From contig MU270061.1 in the NCBI GenBank assembly GCA_021432635.1, positions 239,216 through 303,215 of the forward strand: a DNA stretch of 64,000 bases. Direction: 5' to 3'. The translations under genes were made by a program, and so were the position numbers. The stretch comes from Thozetella sp. PMI_491. Its lineage: Eukaryota > Ascomycota > Sordariomycetes > Chaetosphaeriales > Chaetosphaeriaceae. Below, in pieces: positions 34,839-44,065 of this stretch. The notes beneath the pieces were generated by a model. That model had not been told where the DNA came from. It saw only the letters and a program-made list of their open reading frames with translations, and made no database searches. The stretch's first letter is position 1. Each line of letters opens with the position of its first letter.

Positions 34839-37236
34839 TTACTCGCTGTTTCTACGAAGCGGCAACAGTTGGATAGAAGCCCAGGGGATCCTCAGTCGTC
34901 GTGGGCGGTGTTTCGTGTTGTCAGGAAACGACAGCCTATCCGATGGCATATGCTCACTGAAGCCCCTCGTGGCCGGGGAATTGCTTTGCTGAGCAATACG
35001 GAGCCGACTTGTACGGCCTCCGGCGGTTGGTGCCGGCATTTGACTTCTCGGTTGTGTCTGTGCCCATCGCTGTCGAACCTCCGCTCTAGCTCTCTCCCAT
35101 TGCTCTTGTCGTCGCGCTTCAGCCGTTTGCGCCGCGGCCTTCTGGTTCTCGTTGAGGTTCGAAATCTCGTCTCGGATCCTGTCCCGGCGCGCCCACTCCC
35201 GGTTGATCATGGCGGGACTAAAAGCATCCGGGGATATGACTAGGAGCCGTCAGCACGCGCATATCAAGCATGGATGCGGCACTCTACTTACCATCCTCGA
35301 TGCTCTCGTCCTCCAGATGATCCAACGCGTCGCCAAAATCCGAGCCGAATACCCGAACTAGGCGGACGCCGCAGAGATCCAGACAGTCCAGGTCGTCGTC
35401 CTCCGCCAGGAATGCTTTGCATGTCGACAAAATATCCATCTCGAAGAGATAGTCCTTAGCTAAGACCACATCAACGCGAAGATTGTCGAGAACATAAAAG
35501 TCGCACTTGATCGAGGTGTTGCCGACAGACCAGGTAACGTCCCGGACGATGCCATCCGAGAGGGCGGTGGTCCCGTCCGCGAATTCGAACTCGGCCATGT
35601 CCTCGGGGTCCACATCTATTTTCAACCCAAGCTCCTGGGCATAGCTTTGCGATATGATCATGGCATCAGACCCGGTGTCTGGCAAGGCGGCGACCAAGTT
35701 GCTGTTGATATATCCGAACAGCCGCTGCTTTCCCTCCCCAAGGAGGTTCACACGCACCCTGCGAGGGACTGTGACGAAGTTTCGACGGATCCGATGGCGC
35801 CGCGTGGTCAGAGATTGTGTATACTCTAGGAACTTCCCACCAAGGACCAGGTCATACGCGCATCCCGGTAGAACGTAGCAGGTCAATTGCGTGACATCCT
35901 CTTCGTCAGCGAACTTCCATGGCACGTCAACGGAGCCCGGCGACGCAACTGTCTTGTCGTTTGCCAAGTTCACGAGTCGCTCAGTCCCCGTCTTGGCGTT
36001 GACGCCGAGCCTAGCCATCATTCCCGGAGAGATGAAGCAAGCATCTGCGCCAGAATCGGGAAAGGCGGCAACTGGGATTCCCATGAGTTCGCCGTGGATG
36101 GTCCACTGGCTCACCTTGTTGGGCAGTGTCCGAAGTTGACTGGGCTTGTTCTCCGCAAACCTCTCCTTGAGGCGTTCCAAGGGGGACTGGGCATTGTAGC
36201 GAAGGAAATCTTCCACGAGGTTTGGTGGACACTGCCGGATCTGGTTGTTGAGAGCATCCAACCTCGACAACTCCAAGACCTCTAGCAGTGACCGCAGACC
36301 GGCTGTTACCTGCTCGCTGTCATTGTCCTTGAATCCATCACTCAGCACCTCGCAAGTTCTATCGACCACACCGTCCCTCAGGCCGGTGCAATGTTGCTTC
36401 AGGATGTCTCTTATCCATGACGTCAGTGTCTCCAGGTCGGCAGTAGCCCTTCTCAGCTGGTGCGTAAGGAGTTTCACATCCAGGGCTGCGTGAACAGGCT
36501 CGGCGACTTCAGGGGGCACTATTTTCAGGAGAGTGTCCTTTGCCGACTGGAGCAGGTGCGGGAGGAGCCAGTCATCACATGTCGCAATGAACGCTTCTCG
36601 GTTCTCCATAAAATGACGCATTTGTCCCTGGAGTTTGGCCCAGAACTGGTCAGTGTATTCAATCTGGCTTCCGCTCTTGGCCGCTTCTGATTCTCGAAAA
36701 TCGGAACCGTTCTTAGACCAGTGGGTTTCGCAAACAGTAATTCCTATGATCGGCGCTGATTTGTCGGACCGCATAGTGGTGTCGGCGCCGGGATTTGGCT
36801 GAGCGTCTGTGTTGTTGTGGCCCCGCACGCTCTTAACTTCCCAGCTCACGTCCCAGTCCACATCGAAACCAGGATCCTGGTATCGCATATTGACGCGGCG
36901 GCACTCTTCTATAATCCTGCGAACCTTCTTTCGGCACTCCTGGGCCGCACGTTCGTAGCCGGCCGATAGCAACTCGGTCGAGCCGTCTGAGGTGGACGAT
37001 GGGGGCACGGGATCGAAGGGCAGCACACTGAGAGCGCGACTGAAGCGCTTGCTGCTGAATCGCTTCCAGATGCGGTCGATGGGCTTCTGGATAGGGGCCT
37101 TGGGTTTCTTCCTCTTCTTCTTGTTGGCCTCGACAGGGGCCGGGCCCGGGGCCGGAGCAGCAGGTACGACGGTGGTTGTGTGCCTGTGGCGCCGGTGTTC
37201 ATTGTCCGAGTCGGACGAGGACGAGTAGCCGAGCAT
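34839..37236 (-). CDS. Protein with two retropepsin-like aspartyl protease domains
   Basis: Two exons. The ATG at 37236 starts a Ser/Pro/Lys-rich N-terminus with a KKKRKKPKAP basic run. Residues about 75-120 (KKVRRIIEECRRVNMRYQDP then GFDVDWD) strongly resemble the N-terminal segment of fungal calpain-like (PalB-type) cysteine proteases, but no calpain catalytic motifs follow. A helical region (LLPHLLQSAKDTLLKIVPPE, LETLTSWIRDILKQH) leads to two retropepsin-like folds: AAFPDSGADACFIS near residue 389 and AALPDTGSDAMIIS near 515. Each is followed by hydrophobic strands typical of gag-asp-protease/RVP domains (YVLPGCAYDLVLGGKFL, YVLDNLRVDVVLAKDYL). The second has a perfect DTG triad, while the first has DSG. 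A GTAAGT donor near 35292 joins EDESIEDV to ISPDAFSPAM and an Arg/Gln-rich coiled-coil tail ending at 34839. No reverse transcriptase is nearby, so this is a host gene rather than an intact element. Confidence 0.75.
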
Positions 37237-37872
37237 GGCTTCGGGCTCCTTTAGTCTGAATACTGTAGGTTCTGTATCGAATCCTTCCGGTCATATGATT
37301 TTCTCAATGCCAAGGGACTGTCAAAAATTTTGAGCATCCTTTGTTGATGATAGTCGGCATGGATTGCAGACCGCCATGCCGAGGTTTGCTGTTGCTCAGC
37401 CGCAATCAGGCGCCCATCCACCGTATGAACTGTTGTTAGCACGCTACCAGGACAGGGCCAATGAGGTCTGTTCACAAACTAAAAATTCACTTTTGTTGGT
37501 CACCAACCCCGCCTGCGACGTGACGTCGGAATGGAATTGACTTGTATTTTCTGTCCGTGGCAGGCCCCGAAGATCCACCCTAGCCCCTCCCCTACCAGTG
37601 GTGTGAGATTTTTTGGGCAGTGAAATGGAGTTCTACCTTGCTGCGGACCCCTTGCACCAGGTTTGCGGCATTCGCTCACATACGTATTCTTGTCTCAACT
37701 CGCAAAGCGAGAGAATCGTTTCAAACCATGGCATCAACAAGAACAACACCATCGCCGCCATCTTGCTAGATCTCTGGGTGTGCCTTTTTCCTTCCCTGCA
37801 TCTCAAGCTGCCTCTCCTTAAAGGGAAAAAAAAAAAAAAAAAGATTGGCTAGTGGGAGCCCCCGTCAACACA
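37237..37872. promoter_or_regulatory. Divergent intergenic region with poly-A tract
   Basis: Shared upstream DNA of the retropepsin-like gene (minus) and the DUF6594 gene (plus). An A-run of about 17 lies at 37828-37844, close before the DUF6594 start, and CGTGACGTCGG near 37517 contains a TGACGTC element like bZIP/CRE sites. Function inferred only. Confidence 0.4.
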
Positions 37873-39025
37873 ATGAATGGACAGTCGCCCCCGCTGGAAG
37901 GATACGCGGCAGCAGCCGAATGGATCGCTCTTGACTCAGACAACGAGACGTTTGTGTTCCGGAAATTTGATAACCTCGCGGCTAGAAATCTGCTCTACCT
38001 CCAAAGCGAACTTCTTTCCATAGAGAAGGAGCTGTCTTTCCTCGACCGTCAAGACGCCCAGGCTGCCCTTGACAATCTACAGGTCAAAGACATGGTTCGC
38101 ACGTGGGAGACAATGGTCAGCCAGAGTAGAGCTGGTCACGAGGACTCGAGGCATCGGATGGAGCTCGTTGAAAGGCTCCGACTCAAAATAAAAGAATACC
38201 GTGAGTCGCTCTCTACTCCATCGAGCTACGCACCTAGTCATTCTTCAAATAGAAGAGGCAAAGACGGATCTCGCCCTACTTACTAGCTCCAACAAACCGA
38301 GTAGATGAAGCCCTTCTCCTGCAGAGCCGGATGGAACAGCTACAACGGCCAAATCGAAGAGTTCTTGATACCTTACGGCACTGGTTTTCCAAGCCGGAGC
38401 CAATGCTCGGCGGAGAAGCAAAGAGATTTCTCGACGACGAGAATGATCTCGTTTCCTTAAAGCCCCCAGCAGAAATTGATTATCTGTCGCAATTTTTGAG
38501 GCGTCATTGGCGTGTAAAGGTAACTATTGTCCCTGGCTCTTTTTTCTTTTTCCATGGAGGATGATTACACTCAAATTGGGCATTTAGCTGCTTGTCGGAT
38601 CTGCTATTAGCGTCATTGCCTTTTACTCACGACTTCTCAGACCGAGTTGACACGGGACGGTCGGTTCAAGATTGGCCGATTCGAGGACAGCTCTATCTCT
38701 CTTGCAGTGAGCGCCATCACAATAGTTGTGGCTGCCATCTTCTTGATTGGCTCCATCACAGGCTTCTATTTTGTCAGCAATGATGTAGCAAAGTTGGCAA
38801 TGATCGCCGCCTTTACAACCGCTTTTGCTTTGTGCATTAGCGTGATGACAAACGCTCGACGAGCTGAAATATTTGCTGCCACCGCAGCGTAAGCGTTACC
38901 TTTCCCCTTTCCGATAGGAACCTTGTTCAGCCAACACTGACATATCTCTTCTGTCAAGATACGCCGCCGTGCTTGTAGTATTTGTTAGCGGGAATATAGG
39001 AACTTCGTCTGGCGACGCGACCTAG
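37873..39025 (+). CDS. DUF6594 membrane protein
   Basis: Fungal-specific DUF6594 family, function unknown. The ATG at 37873 is the first true ATG. Exon 1 has the family opening: GYAAAAEWIALDSD, FVFRKFDNLAARNLLYLQSE, LLSIEKELSFLDRQD. After the donor near 38201, exon 2 (about 38304-38518) reads DEALLLQSRMEQLQRP, then VLDTLRHWFSKPEPM and YLSQFLRRHWRVK. Exon 3 from about 38641 begins TELTRDGRFKIGRFEDSSIS and carries two membrane helices (LAVSAITIVVAAIFLIGSIT, LAMIAAFTTAFALCISVM). A last intron (GTAAGC donor at about 38891, TCAAG acceptor near 38959) joins ATA to AYAAVLVVFVSGN, the usual third helix, with the stop at 39025. Family members typically have three C-terminal helices and a cytosolic coiled-coil N-terminus. 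Complete and probably functional. Confidence 0.85.
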
Positions 39026-40624
39026 CTTCCTAGCCGGCTTAGACAACAGTTAATGACCTCAAGCTGCATACTGGGTCCGCTATCCAACCTTGCCGTCGCC
39101 GTGGACCTTGTGCAAACTCGCGGAGGCATGACCGGCCATGCGACCCCGGTGTACAAGCCCCTGTTTGGCCGTTAGCTACCAAGAGGCCTACAACCAGATT
39201 ATGGACATGGCTGCCGCGGACGTACTTTCTCCAGTCGATCGTTACCTCGTCGATGAGAGTGATATAATGCAGCTTCCAGCTCCATTTCTCCCATCATTCA
39301 ACTCTCGCTTCGCTTTGGCGGGGCGCTGATTATGAGGTTTCGGCCCCCCACGTGGGATTACAATCTTTTACTCCGTCGGTCCAATTCTGCGTCAACACTA
39401 GAATGTGTACTATGCCTACCTAGCCTAAATGTACTTTTTCTGCGGCCGGCCAATTACAAGTCGTCCGTTGATCTCTTCGGTCAGGTTGTCAACATCATTA
39501 AGGCTGAGGCCTCCACTAGCCAGTCCCATAGGGAGATATTCAGCTGCGAGGCCGCACTCTTGGAGACGCAATAATTTGAGATCAACGAGGACACGGAAAG
39601 CCTATCGTAAATAGAGCGCTCTGCTAATATCGAGAAGGTGGAGAGGTAACTCCGGGAGAGCCGTCGGCAAGGTAAGACGGCTTTTGGTCACTGCGCTCAA
39701 GATCGCCAGGCATTTGGGTAAGGTCTCCTACGACAATTCCCACACCTCCAACCTCGTGGTAAAACTCCATGCCACTGCCAATCCCCACGGCGTAGCCCAG
39801 GCCGGTGCCGTGGGTACCAAGAAGAGTATGGCCAGCGCAACTTTGGTGAAAATTCCTAGAGCGCGTACATGTTCGCGTACCGCCCGCGCAAGTTGGACGC
39901 GAGATGACGCGGCAAGATGGAGTTGAAAGTGGGCGGCACGAAGGAATGGGGCAACTTATATGGCGCTAAGCGCGGGGAGAGCGACGAAGTGTGGATATCG
40001 AGACCGTCCGGCTTGATGCGCATGCTCCCGGCCAAGGACAAGAAAAATCGAATCTTCGACGAAGGTGACAATAAGCCCAGCCTCATCACCTAGGCTACGA
40101 ATTTTGGTTCATGCTAAGCGCATATGGACCTGTCTTCTTTTCAACCTAGCTTCTGTTCTCTCTACCAGGAGGAGCAAGTTCCACCCCACGACTCGGATTG
40201 CAGCATCACGCAACAATATCCTCCTATAGCACCTGTGGCTTTGCAGGTCCACCTAATAAAAGAGATATACTTAACAAAGCCATATCGAGCACCTACGCCT
40301 TCCCCACTACTTATCCTATAAGCTACAGAAATTATTCTTATCCTAGGGTAAAAAAGGAGGAGTAACTCACAATTCTCGGCAAACAAGCCCTCACCAGTTT
40401 TTTCAGCGCTTATACTGTCCGCGTTCTAGCTTCTGATCTAAGTTTGTTAACTAAGTATTCACTCTGCCCGGTTTGTTCGATATCTCTCTGCTATGATCGC
40501 TTAGCTTTATCTTGATTTTATTGCTTCCAATAGTTATGTGATTGAATACCAATTACATCACGAAGCTCAATAAGTACTTTCGACAAGAGAATCCCTCACA
40601 AATCTGACGACCTATTCAGACAAC
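39026..40624. other. Decayed region, no intact gene
   Basis: About 1.6 kb with protein-like but interrupted frames: 39138-39329 (SYQEAYNQIMDMAAADVLSP, VDRYLVDESDIMQLPAP), 39440-39574 (YKSSVDLFGQVVNIIKAEAS) and 39916-40093 (MELKVGGTKEWGNLYGAKRG to an in-frame stop). I recognise none of these. They may be remnants of one or more broken genes. The flanking DNA turns AT-rich after 40200. Confidence 0.4.
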
Positions 40625-41129
40625 ATAGAAGTCTCACTAACCTGGTCGATGGCATGGTAGGCTCTTGCTAGCTCGTGTTGCGATGCAAGCCGGTCCGGTG
40701 GTCTTCGGCGAGGACTCGCCTGCGAATCGCGACGACTTTCTGGAGTAAAGTAACAGCTTCTTTGACCTGGTCGTTGGCCCGGTAGGCTCCTGTAAGCTTG
40801 TGCTACGATGCAAGCCGGTTGGGGCGGTCTTTAGCGAGGACTCCCTTATGAACCGTGACAACCTGCTTGAGTAGTGTAATGGCCTCTTTGGCCTGGCCGT
40901 TAGCTCAGTAGGCTATTGCGAGTACATGCTGCGATACATGCTGCGATACGAGCCGATTGTGGTGGTCTTTATTAAGACTCTTAACCTCAATGGCGACGAC
41001 TTGTTCAAGTTATATAACAGCCTCTTTGGCCTGGCCGTTGGCTTGGTAGGCTCCTGTGAGCTTATGCTGCGATGTAACCCGCAAGGGGTGGCCTTTAGTA
41101 AGAGTTTTAGCCTTAATAGCGACGACTTG
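40625..41129 (-). pseudogene. Broken TPR array (NLR-type), inverted
   Basis: The minus strand reads degenerate tetratricopeptide repeats of the type found at the C-terminus of fungal NB-ARC/TPR proteins: QVVAIKAKTLTKGHPLRVTS, QHKLTGAYQANGQAKEA, then EAITLLKQVVTVHKGVLAKD and EAVTLLQKVVAIRRRVLAED. Four units start at a spacing of 125, 126 and 138 nt. The 125 is a one-base deletion and the 138 includes a 12-bp duplication (ACATGCTGCGAT). Several in-frame stops, for example after QAKEAVI. No start and no N-terminal domain. It abuts plus-strand NLR sequence at 41129. Confidence 0.8.
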
Positions 41130-42391
41130 GCTTATCTCACTAGACCAGATCTCTCGTCATAACCCCCCTACACGAGATTGCCTATTCTTCATGGCTAGTG
41201 TCTACCGGAAAGATATTCTACTAGATATTCTACCAGCCACCTCCTCATCTGAAAAACAAACAGCAGTAAACCTTCTGGACGAGTACGCGCTCATCACCAG
41301 ACGGCCCGCTGACTCGGCTGTCGAACTTCATCGGCTGGTACACCTCGCAATAAGGAGCTATCTTAAAGAGCAGGATATACAGCACAAATGGAGCCAAAAA
41401 GCAGTTATAAGCTTGGTTGAAAACTTTCTAAGCGCCAGCCATCAGAATAGGAGCAAGTGGAGGGGATTACTGCCGCATGCGAAGTATGTTCTGGCGTACA
41501 GCCTTCCTAACCAAAAAAAACGAATCTACGGAAATCCTGGCAAAGAAATACGCCAATGCATTACGTGAAGACGGGCGGTATGATGAATCTGAGAAGCTGC
41601 TTATACAGATGATGGAGATGTTTCAGAACGAACTTGGGGTGGACCATCCAGATACACTGACAAGTATGGGCAACCTAGCAGTGACTTATAGGAACCAGGG
41701 CCGATGGGAAGAGGCTGAGAAGCTACAGGTGCAGGTGGTAGAGACTTTTCAAAACCAGCTTGGGGTGGACCATCTAGATATACTGACAAGTATGGACAAC
41801 CTAGCGTTAACCTATAGGGAACAAGGTCGATGGGAAGAGGCTGAGAAGCTGCAGGTGCAGGCGGTAGAGGCTTTTCAAAATACGCTTGGGGTGGACCATC
41901 CAGATACACTGACAAGTATGGCCAACCTAGCATTGACCTATAGGAGCCAGGGCCGATGGGAAGAGGCTGAGAAGCTGCAGGTGCAGGCGGTAGAGGCTTT
42001 TCAAAATACGCTTGGGGTGGACCATCCAGATACACTGACAAGTATGGCCAACCTAGCATTGACCTATAGGAGCCAGGGCCGATGGGAAGAGGCTGAGAAG
42101 CTGCAGGTGCAGGTGTTAGAGGCTTTGCAAAATAAGCTTGGGGTGAACCATCCGAATACACTAACAACCATGCATAACCTAGCATATACTTGGCAAAATC
42201 TAGGCCGCTATGCCGATGCGCTGGCCTTGATGGAACGTTGTCTGCTGGCGATGCAGCGCGTCTTAGGCCCAAATCACCCCTTCACGCTGTCCACTGCGAG
42301 GGATGTTGATGCATGGGGTGAAATGAGAAAGGCTCTTTGTGACTGGGGACTCTCTGCTCTCACTGAAAGAAGTGCTGGCTGTAGTTGGTAG
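41130..42391 (+). pseudogene. NB-ARC/TPR (NLR-type) protein, C-terminal part, frameshifted
   Basis: This is the C-terminal half of a STAND/NLR-type protein. The region starts abruptly in the post-NB-ARC segment (TTWLISLDQISRHNPPTRDC, FFMASVYRKDILLDILP, RRPADSAVELHRLVHLAIRS), with no nucleotide-binding domain upstream. It continues to LLPHAKYVLAYSLPNQKK. There, at an A8 run near 41513-41520, the frame shifts and the reading continues as ESTEILAKKYANALREDGRY and five to six kinesin-light-chain-type TPRs (WEEAEKLQVQ, LGVDHPDTLTSM, LALTYRSQGR), ending at 42391. Two TPR units are identical over 126 nt. Missing N-terminus plus frameshift argue for a pseudogene, unless the A-run count is a sequencing error. 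Confidence 0.8.
41702..42205 (+). repeat. 126-bp tandem TPR-coding repeats
   Basis: Four in-phase units of 126 nt (42 codons) starting at 41702, 41828, 41954 and 42080. Units 2 and 3 (41828-41953 and 41954-42079) are identical base for base by direct comparison. Units 1 and 4 differ at scattered positions. Such perfect identity points to very recent duplication or gene conversion, as seen in high-identity repeat domains of fungal NLR proteins. Confidence 0.93.
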
Positions 42392-42509
42392 CATCCTTGC
42401 TATTACATGTATATGGGCGATAATCATATATATAATAATATACTTCTGTACTCTGTTGCGTGTACTAACAAGGAACTCGCTCTCTTGATGCCGAGAATGC
42501 CTCCTGGCC

Positions 42510-43549
42510 TTACTGGCTGTACAAAATCAACCTGTTGCCAGCACCGCAATACTCGAGCAGATCGCCGGGACACAGCATGTTGCATTCTCCCAGCATCTGC
42601 TGGGTTGAACCAGAGTTCAACGTGTCTCCATACCAACATTCACGCCCATACTCAACTCCCGCATACTTGTAGCTAGCTGCCACGTCGAGACACATCTCGA
42701 TCGTCATGTTGTCGTCGGGATAGAGGTTGCTCAACGCTCGTGCGTCTGCAGGCTCGTTGTAGCAGCTGAGCAGATTAAAATTTCCGTAGCTGGGCTTGAA
42801 GGAAGGCGTTGGCGCCGGTCCGGAGCTGGTGGTGGTGCCGGAGGGCGGCGTGCTGCCGGCCTTCATGTACAGGATAAGGTGTGCGCCTGAGCCGCAGTAC
42901 TCAAACGAGTCCCCGGAGCACGTCATCTGGCAGTTGTTGTTGTTGGGCTCGAGGGTGGCGGCGCTGTCCATTGTGTTGCCATACCAGCACTCGCGACCGT
43001 ATTCGACTCCGGCATACAGGTATCCTGCTGCATCTGCGACGTCTGTCAGAACGGAGGCTTGAGTCAAGGTAACCAGCTTGGAGAAACTCACGAGCGAGAC
43101 AGGCTTCAATAGACATAGCATCGTCATCCCACAGATACGTCAGGGCACGCACGCCGAGGGGCTCCACCACACACCCGGTAAGAGTCCAGTCCGAGTTTCC
43201 AGGGTAGAAGGCGGTTTCTGTGGCCGTGGGTGGTTGGCTGCCGCTCGTGCTTGGTACAATGGCCGAGGTCGACGTAGGGGCGGCAGAATTAGTTATGGTT
43301 GCCGTCGTCTTGGTCGCAGTGCCTGTTTTGGTTACCGTTCCCCCGGTCGCTGTGGACTTGATAGTAGAGATGACATTGCAAAGACCATAGTCTGACTGGC
43401 TATTTCTGCTGTTAATTTCGACGATGAGGAGAGAATAAATGGCTTGATAACTCACCAGTGATAGTCAGGGCTGCATTCAAATTCCGAGTAACCGCAGTAG
43501 CCAGCCTCCCCACAGCAGTTTCCCCAGTACCACTGGGCGAACAAGGCTC
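42510..43549 (-). CDS. Extracellular chitin-binding / double WSC-domain protein (5' end uncertain)
   Basis: Secreted or wall-associated carbohydrate-binding protein. The earliest supported exon (from about 43549) encodes a hevein-type CBM18 core (WGNCCGEAGYCGYSEFECSP). An intron (GTGAGT to AACAG, about 43405-43455) joins DYHC to RNSQSDYGLCN. Then a Thr/Ser-rich linker, WSC domain 1 (LTGCVVEPLGVRALTY, YLYAGVEYGRECWYGNTM, CSGDSFEYCGSG), with an intron inside joining ACLA to HVADAAGY, a short Pro/Ser/Thr linker, and WSC domain 2 (LLSCYNEPADARALSN, YAGVEYGRECWYGDTL, LLEYCGAGNRLILYSQ), stopping at 42510. The 5' part with the signal peptide is unresolved; an exon encoding QNCANAGTM near 43640-43790 is a candidate. 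WSC and CBM18 bind glucans/xylans and chitin. The gene is divergent from the LysM gene at 44066. Confidence 0.75.
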
Positions 43550-44065
43550 CTTATCACATGTTGTCTGCCAAGTCAATAACCCAGCACCCCATTTCCTTGG
43601 CGCTCATATACTAGGAAGCTGGTGAATGTGACGCCCGTCGATTTACCATTGTCCCTGCATTAGCGCAATTCTGCTTTACCCGAGCCTTGCTTGCTTTCCC
43701 GCCGTAGTAGAAACAGAAAGCCCATCCTAGTCGGACTATGGGAAACCTTCCAGAATTGGGTTGTACCTCTCTGTCAACGCAAGTACCTCGAGTATCGACC
43801 CTCATTGAGTGTGCCGGAGCTCCCTGAGATGGTTGTGTGTGGGGATGTTAACTCTTTCACCGGGCCCAGCAATGGCTGTCTGGAGCTTCCTGCGGTTTCT
43901 GTTCGGCGACTATCGCTGACCCCCTTGACCTTTCTCGCACGCGCGCTCTCTCTCTCTCTCTCCCTCCCTCCCTCCCCCTCCTTCTCATCTCCTCCTAGGC
44001 ACGTCAATACTCGAGGGTAGCTGCCAGTGGGACCACAGTCACAACTCGCGCCGCCCAACATCAAC
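43550..44065. promoter_or_regulatory. Divergent promoter with CT-rich tract
   Basis: Region between the WSC/chitin-binding gene and the LysM gene. Part may hold the missing 5' exon of the former. A pyrimidine tract at 43946-43995 ((CT)n followed by (CCCT)n) lies 70 bp before the LysM ATG. CT-rich leaders just upstream of starts are common in highly expressed fungal genes. Confidence 0.5.

Noticed and set aside
34839-37236. Reading the retropepsin-like gene as part of an LTR retrotransposon
   Set aside because: No reverse transcriptase, integrase, RNase H or terminal repeats nearby; the gene has a spliced coiled-coil tail and lies between ordinary genes.
41601-42272. 223-codon open minus-strand frame with repeated AYFEKPLPPAPAASQPLPIG text
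   Set aside because: It is the exact antisense of the TPR repeats. The repeat periodicity keeps the reverse frame open, and the plus strand has the recognisable domain.
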